Positions 38,756 through 47,115 of a stretch of 53,342 nucleotides of DNA are shown here, piece after piece. Positions within the stretch are counted from its first letter, which is position 1, and each line of letters opens with the position of its first letter. Source of the stretch: an uncultured Opitutales bacterium. GTDB taxonomy: Bacteria > Verrucomicrobiota > Verrucomicrobiia > Opitutales > Intestinicryptomonadaceae. Made by a program: the position numbers and the translations under genes. Where the stretch lies: positions 1-53,342 of the forward strand of contig URAJ01000012.1 in NCBI GenBank assembly GCA_900545715.1. Reading direction: 5' to 3'. The notes under the pieces are model-generated. The model was given only the letters and a program-made list of their open reading frames with translations. It had not been told where the DNA came from and made no database searches.

Positions 38756-39064
38756 ATGGCTACTCAGAGAATTAGAATAAAGCTCAAGGGCTACGATTTT
38801 CGCACAATAGACCAAAGCGCGAACGACATCGTCGAAACAGCGAAGCGCACAGGCGCGCGCGTTTCCGGGCCCGTTCCGCTCCCGACGAAAATTGAGAAAT
38901 ACTCGGTAAATCGTTCCGTGCATGTTGACAAAAAGAGCATGGAACAATTTGAATTGCGCACGCACAAGCGTCTGATTGATATAGTCGATCCTACCGTCAA
39001 TACGGTGGACGAGCTCAAAAAGCTCAATCTGCCTTCGGGTGTCGATATCACGATTAACGTGTAG
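38756..39064 (+). CDS. rpsJ: Ribosomal protein S10 (uS10)
   Basis: 102 residues. [29 protein letters not shown] and [11 protein letters not shown] are typical. S10 also acts as NusE in antitermination. It is the last gene of the str operon here and is cut off from rplC by a terminator and a new promoter, rather than leading the S10 operon. Confidence 0.97.
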   Translation: MATQRIRIKLKGYDFRTIDQSANDIVETAKRTGARVSGPVPLPTKIEKYSVNRSVHVDKKSMEQFELRTHKRLIDIVDPTVNTVDELKKLNLPSGVDITINV

Positions 39065-39072
39065 TGTCTGAT

Positions 39073-39122
39073 TTTTCGGGGTGGGGAGAAAAAAACTCCC
39101 TCTCCGAAAATTCTTTATTCTT
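39073..39122 (+). terminator. Terminator of the rpsL-rpsG-fusA-rpsJ operon
   Basis: TTTTCGG (39073-39079) pairs with CCGAAAA (39104-39110), continued inward by GGGAG/CTCCC around an A7 loop. The 3' side runs into TTCTTTATTCTT. It lies 8 bases after the rpsJ stop. Confidence 0.75.
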
Positions 39123-39299
39123 GCAAAATAAAAAAAGAGTTTAAAATTAAAAAGAAATTTTCCACTCGGAACTTATTTTAGAAGCAGGAATTTTTAAGAA
39201 AGCGCAGCGGATTGCGCGGCGGGAAATAAAAAAACCGTGAAAAATCCGACCGCGGGAGTGGCAACAGCCGCCGCCGCAGTGACATAAGCAAATTTTAGG

Positions 39300-39387
39300 G
39301 CGCAAATTTTTTGAAGCATCGCCGACCGCAAAAAAGCGGCTCAACCGGAGAGAACCAAAAAGTTTGCGCGAAATTTGTCTTTTTTTC
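39300..39387 (+). other. Second structured stretch before the rplC promoter
   Basis: GCGCAAA (39300-39306) can pair with TTTGCGC (39363-39369) around an inner hairpin CCGC-AAAAAA-GCGG (39326-39339). The outer stem is followed by GTCTTTTTTTC. It may be a backup terminator for read-through from rpsJ. The stretch between (39123-39299) is AT-rich and holds nothing else recognised. Confidence 0.35.
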
Positions 39388-39407
39388 AAAAATATCAAAA
39401 ATTTATA

Positions 39408-39435
39408 TTGACTCGATGTCCCGATAGGGCATTAT
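39408..39435 (+). promoter_or_regulatory. Promoter of the rplC-led ribosomal protein cluster
   Basis: TTGACT (39408-39413), 16 bases, CATTAT (39430-39435), with an A/T-rich UP-like tract directly upstream. Predicted start near 39442, giving a leader of about 125 bases before rplC. Confidence 0.6.
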
Positions 39436-39477
39436 CGAAACTCTTTACAAATTTTTTAATCAACATAAACAACTAAA

Positions 39478-39555
39478 GCAGGTAAGGGTCGCTCTGTTGT
39501 CTGAAGTTCAACTCGACGGCGAACAGCAGCCTCCAACGGAATTGATTCCGCCTGC
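39478..39555 (+). promoter_or_regulatory. Branched leader RNA upstream of rplC
   Basis: GCAGG (39478-39482) pairs with CCTGC (39551-39555). Inside are an 8-bp stem with one bulge, GCTCTGTT (39491-39498) with AACAG-AGC (39522-39526, 39528-39530), and a short hairpin CGGAA-TTGA-TTCCG (39537-39550). The ATG of rplC follows 12 bases later with no clear Shine-Dalgarno. By position it could play the part of the L4-regulated S10 leader. Confidence 0.4.
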
Positions 39556-39566
39556 CGCTTAGCAAA

Positions 39567-40205
39567 ATGAGCCAAATCATAATAGGTAAAAAACTGGGCA
39601 TGACCCAGGTGTACGACGGAGCAAACACTCTCGTCCCCGTGACTGTGATAGAGGCAGGTCCATGCCCGGTCACGCAGATAAAAACAGCCCAGAGCGACGG
39701 CTACGAAGCCGTGCAGATCGGCTTCGGAGCGCAAAAGACACAGCGCATGTCCAAACCCGAGCTCGGGCACCTCAAGAAAGCGGGTGCCGAACCCCTCCGC
39801 AAGCTTGCAGAATTTCGCGTTGAAAACGCTTCCGAATTTAAGCTCGGCGATGTAATCACCGTTGCGAAATTCTCGGAAGGCCAGATGGTCGATATCATTG
39901 GCACGACCAAGGGCCGCGGCTTCCAGGGCGTAATGAAGCGCTACAACTTCGACGGACAGCCCCAGACGCACGGCCACATGATGCACCGCCGTCCAGGTTC
40001 CGTCGGCTGCCGCCAGACTCCCGGCCATGTTTACAAGGGCCGCAAGATGCCCGGCCACATGGGTCAGGTTCGCCGCACGACCCAAAACCACCCGATTGTC
40101 AAGATTCTCGAAGACAAAAATATTCTTTTAATCAAGGGCAGCATTCCCGGCGCAAAAGGCGATATCGTAATCGTCCGTCCCGCCAAGAAAGCCAAGAAAG
40201 CATAA
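39567..40205 (+). CDS. rplC: Ribosomal protein L3 (uL3)
   Basis: 212 residues. Start IIGKKLGMTQVYD, then the extended loop with HMMHRRPGSVGCRQTPGHV and MPGHMGQVRRTTQN that reaches the peptidyl-transferase centre. The usual GSIGQNQTPG reads GSVGCRQTPG; a Gln is kept near the methylation site. First gene of the cluster. Confidence 0.97.
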   Translation: MSQIIIGKKLGMTQVYDGANTLVPVTVIEAGPCPVTQIKTAQSDGYEAVQIGFGAQKTQRMSKPELGHLKKAGAEPLRKLAEFRVENASEFKLGDVITVAKFSEGQMVDIIGTTKGRGFQGVMKRYNFDGQPQTHGHMMHRRPGSVGCRQTPGHVYKGRKMPGHMGQVRRTTQNHPIVKILEDKNILLIKGSIPGAKGDIVIVRPAKKAKKA

Positions 40206-40217
40206 GGAGCCGCGCAC

Positions 40218-40850
40218 ATGAAACTCAAAGTTTATACAAAAGACGGTTCGAATTTTACAGAACAGGAATTTGAAAATATTCCGCAGTTTGAAGGTGACAA
40301 AGGGCTCTTCGCGCTAAAAGAAACGCTCGTAGCGTATCAGGCGAACGCGCGCCAGGGCAACGCTTCCACGCTCGACTACGGCCACGTTAGCGGAACTTGC
40401 CGCAAGCCTTTCAAGCAAAAGGGCGGTGGTCGCTCCCGTCACGGTACAATGAAAAGCCCGATACATCGCGGCGGCGCCGTCGTGTTCGGTCCCAAGCCGC
40501 GCGATTGGTCGAAAAAAATCAACCGCAAGGTGAAGCTGCTCGCATTCAAAAGAGCACTCTTCGACAAATGTGTCGAAAACGGAATTTCTGTAATCGAAGA
40601 ATTCGACGCTCCCGAATCAAAGACTAAGGCGGTCAACGCAATCCTTTCCAAAATTCAGCCGAAAGGCAAATTGCTGCTGATTGACGATGTGTTTGCCGAC
40701 AAGTTTGTACTTGCCAGCCGCAACATCGCCCGCGTCAACTTCTGCGAAACAGCCTCGCTCAGCGCGATGGAACTCGTGCAGTTCGACAACATAATCGTAT
40801 CCCGCAAGGGGCTTGACACTGTTCTCGCCCGCGCAAACAAGGAGGCGTAA
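40218..40850 (+). CDS. rplD: Ribosomal protein L4 (uL4)
   Basis: 210 residues. The tunnel loop region has the conserved GTCRKPFKQKGGGRSRHGT then SPIHRGGAVVFGPKPRDW. In E. coli L4 also controls S10-operon transcription and translation. 12 bases after rplC, with AAGGAG ahead. Confidence 0.96.
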   Translation: MKLKVYTKDGSNFTEQEFENIPQFEGDKGLFALKETLVAYQANARQGNASTLDYGHVSGTCRKPFKQKGGGRSRHGTMKSPIHRGGAVVFGPKPRDWSKKINRKVKLLAFKRALFDKCVENGISVIEEFDAPESKTKAVNAILSKIQPKGKLLLIDDVFADKFVLASRNIARVNFCETASLSAMELVQFDNIIVSRKGLDTVLARANKEA

Positions 40851-40853
40851 AAA

Positions 40854-41141
40854 ATGATTAACTCGGAAAATATTCTAAAAGGCTTCCGCGTCACCGAAAA
40901 GGCCGCGAACCTGCAAGTCGGCAACAAATACACTTTCGTCGTCGCCGAATCCGCAAGCGCGGTTGCGATAGGAAAGGCCGTTGAAAAAACCTTCAACGTC
41001 AAGGTCGAAAGCGTAAACACCATGAACGTCAAGGGCAAGGTAAAGGTTTCCCGCATGAGCAGGAACAACCCCGGCGTAAAGGGCAAAATGAAAAAGGCGA
41101 TTGTCACCCTCAAAAAGGGCGACACCATTCAGATCGCGTAA
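40854..41141 (+). CDS. rplW: Ribosomal protein L23 (uL23)
   Basis: 95 residues, normal. Motifs TEKAANL, KYTFVVAESASAVAIGKAVE, and the F-V-K-V-E-S-V-N-T segment. It sits at the tunnel exit and docks SRP and trigger factor. 3 bases after rplD. Confidence 0.96.
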   Translation: MINSENILKGFRVTEKAANLQVGNKYTFVVAESASAVAIGKAVEKTFNVKVESVNTMNVKGKVKVSRMSRNNPGVKGKMKKAIVTLKKGDTIQIA

Positions 41142-41158
41142 GCAGGGAGAATCCTAAA

Positions 41159-42004
41159 ATGGCTATTATAAAAAGAAGACCTTTGACTCCGGCGCAGAGA
41201 TTTCTCGAACTCAGCCGCAATGAAGTCGATAACAAGCGTCCCGAACGCGCGCTGACCGAAAGCAAGCACCGCGCAAAAGGGCGCAACTGCTACGGCCGCG
41301 TCACTTCGCGCCGCCGCGGCGGCGGGCACAAGCGCCTTTACCGCATAATCGACTTTAAGCGCGACATAATCGACGTCCCCGCGACTGTTATGGCGATTGA
41401 GTACGACCCGTACCGCACGGCGTACATCGCCCTCGTTCAATACGAGAACGGCGAAAAGCGCTACATAATCGCCCCCGACGGACTCAAAAAAGGCGACTCA
41501 ATCCTCACAACCGGCAAGCGCCAGAGCGAATTTCCGGTCGGACTTTGCCTGCCGCTTAAACTAATCCCCCCGGCGATGAGAATCCACTCCGTGGAAATGC
41601 AGCCCGGCAAGGGCGCGCAAATAGCCCGCGGCGCGGGTGTAGGCGCACAGCTTGTCGGTGTTGAAGGAGAGCTTGCGACAGTCAAAATGCCCAGCGGAGA
41701 AGTCCGCATAATCAACGCGAACTGCCGCGCGGTAATAGGGGTGGTAAGCAACACCGAACACCGCAACCAGAGCCTCGGTAAAGCCGGCCGCAACCGCTGG
41801 ATGGGTAAACGCCCGAGAGTAAGAGGCGTAGTGATGAACCCTGTCGACCACCCGATGGGCGGTGGCGAAGGCCGCACTTCCGGCGGCGGACATCCTGTTT
41901 CGCCTTGGGGGCAGCTCGCGAAGGGCTACCCGACGCGCATCAAGAGCAAGCCGTCCAACTCGATGATTCTCATACGCCGCAACGGCAAAAAATTTAAGAA
42001 GTAA
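41159..42004 (+). CDS. rplB: Ribosomal protein L2 (uL2)
   Basis: 281 residues. RNCYGRVTSRRRGGGHKRLYR near the N-terminus is a variant of the usual RNN.GRIT.RH.GGGHK. The C-terminal loop GGGEGRTSGGGHPVSPWG carries the His important for peptidyl-transferase assembly. Rather Arg/Lys-rich throughout, as expected. Confidence 0.97.
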   Translation: MAIIKRRPLTPAQRFLELSRNEVDNKRPERALTESKHRAKGRNCYGRVTSRRRGGGHKRLYRIIDFKRDIIDVPATVMAIEYDPYRTAYIALVQYENGEKRYIIAPDGLKKGDSILTTGKRQSEFPVGLCLPLKLIPPAMRIHSVEMQPGKGAQIARGAGVGAQLVGVEGELATVKMPSGEVRIINANCRAVIGVVSNTEHRNQSLGKAGRNRWMGKRPRVRGVVMNPVDHPMGGGEGRTSGGGHPVSPWGQLAKGYPTRIKSKPSNSMILIRRNGKKFKK

Positions 42005-42021
42005 TTCGAAGGAGCAGATAA

Positions 42022-42300
42022 ATGTCACGTTCAATTAAAAAAGGTCCGTTTGTAGATCCGAGTCTCCAAGATAAAATCGACGAAGCGCAGAAGACGAACT
42101 CCCGCAAGCCAATCCAGACTTGGTCGAGGCGTTCGGTAATCACTCCCGACTTCATCGGCTTGAACTTCAACGTCCACAATGGCAGGAAATTTGTAGCTGT
42201 CTATGTCACCGAAAACATGGTCGGCCACAAGCTCGGCGAATTCTCGCCCACACGCCTCTTTAAGGGACATCAACCGCACACAAAGAAGGCTACGATGTAA
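42022..42300 (+). CDS. rpsS: Ribosomal protein S19 (uS19)
   Basis: 92 residues. [31 protein letters not shown] and [15 protein letters not shown] are the family signature. GAAGGAG precedes the ATG. Its stop is one base before an unexpected exported-protein gene. Confidence 0.97.
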   Translation: MSRSIKKGPFVDPSLQDKIDEAQKTNSRKPIQTWSRRSVITPDFIGLNFNVHNGRKFVAVYVTENMVGHKLGEFSPTRLFKGHQPHTKKATM

Positions 42301-42301
42301 T

Positions 42302-42649
42302 ATGGCGTTCTTCGGCAGAGGCATTTTTGTTTTGGCGGCAGTTATCGCCGCGCTGCAAACTGCTTCGGCCGCAGGTCCCGACTGGTCGCTCGCGGGGTAC
42401 TCGAACATTCCTTCGACAGTCCGCGAAATTAAGACCGAAGGCGACGCCGTTCTGATAAAAATAAATACGGGCTCCATGAGCGGTTTGGCGATAGGTTCCG
42501 TCTGCTACGTTTACAGAAGCGACGCATTTATAACCCAAGCCGTGGTGGTCGAAGCGAAAAGAGACGCTTCGGTGGCCAAAGTCCTTTCAGACGAGGCGGT
42601 CTTGTCCGGAGACAAAGTTTACATTAAAAGACAACCCGATTTACAATAG
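42302..42649 (+). CDS. Small exported protein of unknown function inside the S10 cluster
   Basis: 115 residues, starting one base after the rpsS stop and ending 9 bases before rplV, so it must be co-transcribed with ribosomal proteins. A clear Sec signal peptide (about 1-24; hydrophobic GIFVLAAVIAAL, ending ASAAG) precedes a mature part of about 90 residues. Two related beta-rich segments are visible: AVLIKINTGSMSGLAIGSVCYVYR (read as GLAIGSVCYV) and SVAKVLSDEAVLSGDKVYIK. The pattern of a G-hydrophobic-G-D/S-x-V-Y-V/I turn recalls SH3-like or FlgT C-terminal-type modules, a weak resemblance. An AGAAGG sequence in the end of rpsS may serve as SD. No family recognised. Confidence 0.75.
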   Translation: MAFFGRGIFVLAAVIAALQTASAAGPDWSLAGYSNIPSTVREIKTEGDAVLIKINTGSMSGLAIGSVCYVYRSDAFITQAVVVEAKRDASVAKVLSDEAVLSGDKVYIKRQPDLQ

Positions 42650-42658
42650 GAAACAATT

Positions 42659-42994
42659 ATGGAAGTTAAGTCTTTAACAAAGTTTGCGCGCATGTCCGAT
42701 AAAAAAGTGCGCGAAATAGCACGGGAAGTTCAGGGGCTGAATGCCGCCGAAGCTTTGGAAATATTGAAGCTCGTGCCCCGCAAAAGCGCGCGTTTGGTCG
42801 CCAAGACCCTCGCAAGCGCGATTGCGAATGCCGAAAACAACAACGGCCTTGCGGCCGCCAACTTGAAAATCAAGAGTGCGATTGTCAACCAAGGCGTTGC
42901 ATTCAGGCGTTTCCGCCCTGTGGCGCGCGGCTCCGCGCACCCCATCAGGAAGAGAACAAGCCATATCTTGATTATCCTCAGCGACGAAAAATAA
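42659..42994 (+). CDS. rplV: Ribosomal protein L22 (uL22)
   Basis: 111 residues. RMSDKKVREIAREVQGLNAAEALEIL and the C-terminal loop FRRFRPVARGSAHPIRKRTSHI, which lines the exit tunnel. The usual RMSPxKxR motif reads RMSDKKVR. Confidence 0.96.
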   Translation: MEVKSLTKFARMSDKKVREIAREVQGLNAAEALEILKLVPRKSARLVAKTLASAIANAENNNGLAAANLKIKSAIVNQGVAFRRFRPVARGSAHPIRKRTSHILIILSDEK

Positions 42995-43012
42995 TTTAAA
43001 ATAGGCAACAAT

Positions 43013-43645
43013 ATGGGTCAGAAAGTAAATCCTAAAGGTTTTCGTCTCGCGGTTCGCCGCGATTGGGAATCGCGCTGGTTCGCAGGCAAGGGCGACTACG
43101 CCGAAGCCGTCAACGAAGACTACCGCATACGCGAATTCCTCAACAAAAAGCTGAAGGCTGCAAGCGTCCCGCGCATATTTATCGAACGCGCCGGACAGCG
43201 CATACGCGTTAAAATCTATACAGCCCGCCCCGGCGTGGTAATCGGACAGAAGGGATCCGCTCTCGAAACGCTCAAAGCCGATTTGGCAAAATTCCTCGGC
43301 AAGGACGTGCTCGTTGACATTCAAGAAATCAAGAAGCCCGACCTCGTGGCGTATCTCGTGGCAGAGAGCGTGGCTTTGCAGCTTGAACGCCGCGTGTCGT
43401 TCCGCCGCGCAATTAAAAAGGCCATTTCCAGCTGCATGTCCGCAGGCGCCGACGGCGTGAAACTACAAGTTTCCGGACGTCTCGGCGGCGCTGAAATCGC
43501 GCGTACCGAATGGCAAAGAAAGGGTCGCATACCCTTGCACACCCTCCGCGAAAACATCGACTACGGCTTCACCGAAGCGAATACCGTTTACGGCAAAATC
43601 GGCGTAAAATGCTGGCTCTGCCTCAAATCGGAGGACAACATCTAA
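43013..43645 (+). CDS. rpsC: Ribosomal protein S3 (uS3)
   Basis: 210 residues. MGQKVNPKGFRLAV start, KH domain with RPGVVIGQKGS (about 75-85), and SGRLGGAEIARTEWQRKGRIPLHTLR. Part of the mRNA entry channel. No C-terminal extension. Confidence 0.97.
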   Translation: MGQKVNPKGFRLAVRRDWESRWFAGKGDYAEAVNEDYRIREFLNKKLKAASVPRIFIERAGQRIRVKIYTARPGVVIGQKGSALETLKADLAKFLGKDVLVDIQEIKKPDLVAYLVAESVALQLERRVSFRRAIKKAISSCMSAGADGVKLQVSGRLGGAEIARTEWQRKGRIPLHTLRENIDYGFTEANTVYGKIGVKCWLCLKSEDNI

Positions 43646-43663
43646 TCTTAGCGAAATCACACC

Positions 43664-44092
43664 ATGGCTAATATTCTTCCAGCAAAAACAAAGTACCGCA
43701 AGGTTCACAAGGGCCGCAACCGCGGCATGGCCAAGGGCGGCGACACCATCGCTTTCGGCGATTTCGCAATCCAGGCGACCGAACGCGGCAAATGCTCGTC
43801 CGCGCAGCTCGAAGCGGCGCGCGTCGCAATCAACAGGCACTTCAAGCGCCGCGGCAAGGTATGGATGCGCGTATTCCCCCAGAAGAGCGTCACTAAGAAG
43901 CCCGCTGAAACCCGTATGGGTAAAGGTAAAGGCGCAGTAGAATTCTGGTGCGCGGTTATCAAGCCCGGCACAATACTATTCGAAGCCTCCGGCGTTCCCG
44001 CTTCAATGGCACGCGAAGCCATGAGGCTCGCCGACGGAAAGCTTCCCTTCAAATGCAAGTTTATCGTACGCGAAGGCGTCGAAATTCTATAA
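43664..44092 (+). CDS. rplP: Ribosomal protein L16 (uL16)
   Basis: 142 residues. KYRKVHKGRNRGMAKGGDTIAFGDFAIQA, RGKVWMRVFPQKSVTKKPAETRMGKGKG. It touches the A-site tRNA elbow. The usual N-terminal RxxxRGR motif is KGRNRG here. Confidence 0.97.
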   Translation: MANILPAKTKYRKVHKGRNRGMAKGGDTIAFGDFAIQATERGKCSSAQLEAARVAINRHFKRRGKVWMRVFPQKSVTKKPAETRMGKGKGAVEFWCAVIKPGTILFEASGVPASMAREAMRLADGKLPFKCKFIVREGVEIL

Positions 44093-44107
44093 GGAGATTT
44101 GACACAG

Positions 44108-44290
44108 ATGAAAGCCAAAGAAATCAGAGAACTTTCCCCCGAAGAACAGGCGAAAAAACTCCGCGACATGCGCGACGAACTGTTGAATCTCAACATACGC
44201 AAAGGCACGGGACAGATCGAAAACACAGCGCGCATAAGGCAGCTCCGCCGCGACATCGCCCGTTTTGAAACCGTCAAGACACAGAAGTAA
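44108..44290 (+). CDS. rpmC: Ribosomal protein L29 (uL29)
   Basis: 60 residues from ATG 44108, chosen because AAGGAG (44091-44096) is well spaced for it; an in-frame TTG at 44099 lies too close to the SD. MKAKEIRELSPEEQAKKLRD and NTARIRQLRRDIARFET are typical. Tunnel-exit protein next to L23. Confidence 0.94.
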   Translation: MKAKEIRELSPEEQAKKLRDMRDELLNLNIRKGTGQIENTARIRQLRRDIARFETVKTQK

Positions 44291-44300
44291 AGGCTAAAAA

Positions 44301-44579
44301 ATGTCCGAAAAATCAAGACAGTCACGTAAAACCATCGTGGGCGTCGTAACGTCGCTCTCGGGTGAAAAGAGCATAAAACTCACATATTTCTACAAGGTTC
44401 CGCATCCCCTTTACGGCAAAGAAATCCGCCGCAAGACGGTAATTCATTGCCACGACGAAAAAGGCGAATGCGCCCTCGGAGACAAAGTAGAGGTCATGGA
44501 AACGCGCCCCCTCAGCAAGCTCAAGAGATTCCGCGTTATCCGCATCGTCGAAAAGGCTCCCGTAGTAAACGCTGAATAA
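44301..44579 (+). CDS. rpsQ: Ribosomal protein S17 (uS17)
   Basis: 92 residues. [39 protein letters not shown] and [20 protein letters not shown] form the OB-fold protein that binds 16S rRNA early in assembly. Confidence 0.96.
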   Translation: MSEKSRQSRKTIVGVVTSLSGEKSIKLTYFYKVPHPLYGKEIRRKTVIHCHDEKGECALGDKVEVMETRPLSKLKRFRVIRIVEKAPVVNAE

Positions 44580-44592
44580 GGAGGTCACGATC

Positions 44593-44958
44593 ATGATACA
44601 GATGCAAACAAAGCTTGTAGTCGCCGACAACACCGGCGCAAAAGAAGTTTCCATGATACGCCGCCTCGGCCAGCGCACGAGAATCGCGCATGTCGGCGAT
44701 GTAATCGTTGTCGCGGTAAAGTCTTCGACTCCCGACGCCGCCGTCAAAAAGGGCACGGTAGCGAAAGCGGTTGTCGTCAGGACAAAGGCTCCGATACGCC
44801 GCAGCGACGGCTCGTATCTGCGCTTCGACTCCAACGCGGTCGTAATTCTCGACGGCTCGGGCAACCCGAAGGGCACGCGTATTTTCGGCCCTGTCGCCCG
44901 CGAATTGCGCTCCAAAAATTTCATGAAAATCATTTCCCTCGCACCGGAGGTACTCTAA
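44593..44958 (+). CDS. rplN: Ribosomal protein L14 (uL14)
   Basis: 121 residues. [19 protein letters not shown] start, [20 protein letters not shown], and [19 protein letters not shown] end. It lies at the subunit interface, where RsfS binds. AAGGAGG precedes it. Confidence 0.97.
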   Translation: MIQMQTKLVVADNTGAKEVSMIRRLGQRTRIAHVGDVIVVAVKSSTPDAAVKKGTVAKAVVVRTKAPIRRSDGSYLRFDSNAVVILDGSGNPKGTRIFGPVARELRSKNFMKIISLAPEVL

Positions 44959-44959
44959 T

Positions 44960-45211
44960 ATGAAGCAGTCAGTCAAAAAAGGCGAAGAGGTGGTCGTAAT
45001 TTCCGGTTCGGCCAAAGGAAAGCGCGGCAAGGTCTTGGCGGTTATGCCGTCCAAGGGGCGTGTCATTGTGGAAGGCGTAAATATCCGCAAGTTCCATGAG
45101 CGCAAGAGCCAGAAAAATCCCGACGGAGCCATCGTCGAACGCGAGGCATCTATCCACATTTCAAACGTAATGTCGGCCGGGCGCTACGACTCCAAAAAGT
45201 CAAAGGCGTAA
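44960..45211 (+). CDS. rplX: Ribosomal protein L24 (uL24), short form
   Basis: 83 residues, shorter than the roughly 100 of E. coli; the KOW motif ([20 protein letters not shown]) and [14 protein letters not shown] are present, but the C-terminal Zn/Cys part is missing. One base after rplN. Confidence 0.95.
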   Translation: MKQSVKKGEEVVVISGSAKGKRGKVLAVMPSKGRVIVEGVNIRKFHERKSQKNPDGAIVEREASIHISNVMSAGRYDSKKSKA

Positions 45212-45235
45212 GCGGAGACTAAATAAATAACAACA

Positions 45236-45802
45236 ATGAGCATTCCAGCACTTAAAAAAATATATCAGGAAAAGGTCGTTCCCGAACTCAAAAAGAATCT
45301 CGGAATCGACAATCCCCATCTGGTGCCCAACCTCGAAAAAATCGTCGTAAGCTCCGGCATACGCAGCGAAATGCCGAAGGAATGGGTTCAGGAAGTAGTC
45401 AAGGAGGTCGCCAAGATTACGGGTCAGCAGCCCGTCGTCACGAAGGCCAGCAAGAGCATCGCGAATTTTAAACTTCGCGAAGGCCAGCCCAACGGCGTGA
45501 AGGTCACCCTCCGTGGCGCCAATATGTGGGACTTCCTCTACAAATTTATATCCGTAGTTCTCCCCTCAATCCGCGACTTCCGCGGCGTGCCGACCAAATT
45601 GGACGGCGCAGGCAACTACAACTACGGCATTGCAGACCACACGATTTTCCCCGAAGTGACAGTCGATCCGGGCCGCAAGAACATCGGCATGGACATCACC
45701 ATCGTGACGACCGCTTCCGACGACAACTCGGGCAGGGAACTGCTCAAACTCCTCGGCATGCCCTTCCGCAAACCGACGACGACCGCCAACACGAAAAAAT
45801 AA
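45236..45802 (+). CDS. rplE: Ribosomal protein L5 (uL5)
   Basis: 188 residues. VPNLEKIVVSSGI, KSIANFKLREGQPNGVKVTLR, and NYNYGIADHTIFPEV. It binds 5S rRNA and contacts S13 across the subunit bridge. Confidence 0.97.
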   Translation: MSIPALKKIYQEKVVPELKKNLGIDNPHLVPNLEKIVVSSGIRSEMPKEWVQEVVKEVAKITGQQPVVTKASKSIANFKLREGQPNGVKVTLRGANMWDFLYKFISVVLPSIRDFRGVPTKLDGAGNYNYGIADHTIFPEVTVDPGRKNIGMDITIVTTASDDNSGRELLKLLGMPFRKPTTTANTKK

Positions 45803-45808
45803 ATTACC

Positions 45809-46114
45809 ATGGCTAAAAAATCATCGATACAACGCAATTTAAAGCGTCAAAAATTAGTTGAGAAATACGCAGCCAAAAAGGCGGAACTCAAAAAAGTGCT
45901 CGCCGACCCCAGCGTATCCGACGAAGAATTCTTTGCCGCACAGCGCAAACTTTGCAGCATTCCGCGCAACGCGTCCAAAATCCGCATCCGCAACCGCTGC
46001 TCTATAACAGGCCGCCCGCGCGGTTTCATCCGCAAATTCGGTTTATCACGCATCACCTTCCGCGAACTCGCCCTCGACGGCAAGCTTCCCGGTGTCACCA
46101 AATCCTCCTGGTAA
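45809..46114 (+). CDS. rpsN: Ribosomal protein S14 (uS14), zinc-independent long form
   Basis: 101 residues. The long C-minus form: [18 protein letters not shown] near the end has a single Cys where the short form has two CxxC pairs, so no zinc ribbon. 6 bases after rplE. Confidence 0.96.
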   Translation: MAKKSSIQRNLKRQKLVEKYAAKKAELKKVLADPSVSDEEFFAAQRKLCSIPRNASKIRIRNRCSITGRPRGFIRKFGLSRITFRELALDGKLPGVTKSSW

Positions 46115-46132
46115 GGCGAAAGGAACATTATT

Positions 46133-46528
46133 ATGGCTACTCACGATAGCATCGGAGACTTTCTCACCATTATCCGCAACGCCAGCAAGGCCGGAAAAGA
46201 ATCCTGCAAGGCCCAGTACTCCAAATTGCGCGAAGGCATTGCCTCGATTTTGAAGGACGAAGGCTACATCACATCTTATGAAGTGACAGGCGAAAAGGCG
46301 GAGAAATCCATCAACATCGTTTTGAAATATGTCGGCGGCGTTCCAGCTCTGACAAATATAAGCCGCGTCAGCACACCCGGTTGCCGCACTTATTTCCAAT
46401 ATCGCGAAATCCCCAGAGTCCTCAACGGCATGGGCATTTCAATCCTCACGACTTCCAAGGGCATTCTCAAAGATTCTGAATGCCGTGCTAAGAAAGTCGG
46501 CGGCGAAATAATCTGCAAAGTCTGGTAA
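46133..46528 (+). CDS. rpsH: Ribosomal protein S8 (uS8)
   Basis: 131 residues. IGDFLTIIRNASKAGKESC start and the C-terminal motif GMGISILTTSKGILKDSECRAKKVGGE. It binds helix 21 of 16S rRNA and in E. coli represses the spc operon. Confidence 0.97.
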   Translation: MATHDSIGDFLTIIRNASKAGKESCKAQYSKLREGIASILKDEGYITSYEVTGEKAEKSINIVLKYVGGVPALTNISRVSTPGCRTYFQYREIPRVLNGMGISILTTSKGILKDSECRAKKVGGEIICKVW

Positions 46529-46537
46529 GGAGGCGTC

Positions 46538-47089
46538 ATGAGCAGAATAGGTAAACTCCCTGTTAAAATTCCATCAGGCGTTAAGGCGTCCGTCGCCGAC
46601 AACAATGTCAGCGTCGAAGGACCCAAGGGCAAAGTCGCCCACTCTTTTGACAAAAACGCCATAAAAATAGTACTTGAAGGCGATGAAATCCGCGTCAGCC
46701 CGGCTACCGACTCGCGTTTCTCAGACGCAATGTTCGGCACGGCAAGAAGCATTATCGCGGGAATGGTAAAAGGCGCCGCCGAGGGCTTCTCTAAGGTTCT
46801 CGAAATCAAGGGCGTCGGCTTTAAGGCCGACCTCAAAGGCAAGACGCTGACTCTCGCGCTCGGATATGCGCATCCGTGCATTCTCGAAGTTCCGGACGGC
46901 ATAACCATTGTCATCGGCGAAACTAACGACAAAAACCCGCTCTTAACCGTTTCGGGAGCTGACAAACAGCTCGTGGGCCAAGTTTCGGCAAACATAAAGC
47001 GCTTCTATCCCGTTGAACCCTACAAGGGCAAAGGCGTCAGAATCCACGGAGAATACGTCCGCCGCAAGGAGGGCAAGAAAACCGCGTAG
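46538..47089 (+). CDS. rplF: Ribosomal protein L6 (uL6)
   Basis: 183 residues. MSRIGKLPVKIPSGVKA start and KGKGVRIHGEYVRRKEGKKT end; two similar alpha/beta domains. The end is close to the sarcin-ricin loop. 9 bases after rpsH with AAGGAGG. Confidence 0.97.
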   Translation: MSRIGKLPVKIPSGVKASVADNNVSVEGPKGKVAHSFDKNAIKIVLEGDEIRVSPATDSRFSDAMFGTARSIIAGMVKGAAEGFSKVLEIKGVGFKADLKGKTLTLALGYAHPCILEVPDGITIVIGETNDKNPLLTVSGADKQLVGQVSANIKRFYPVEPYKGKGVRIHGEYVRRKEGKKTA

Positions 47090-47115
47090 TTGCGCGGCTC
47101 TGAAAGGTTATAGAT

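Noticed and set aside
39147..39398. 83-codon open frame on the minus strand before rplC
   Set aside because: Composition is Arg/Cys/Phe-rich without a domain, it is antisense in a leader region, and it covers terminator-like structures.
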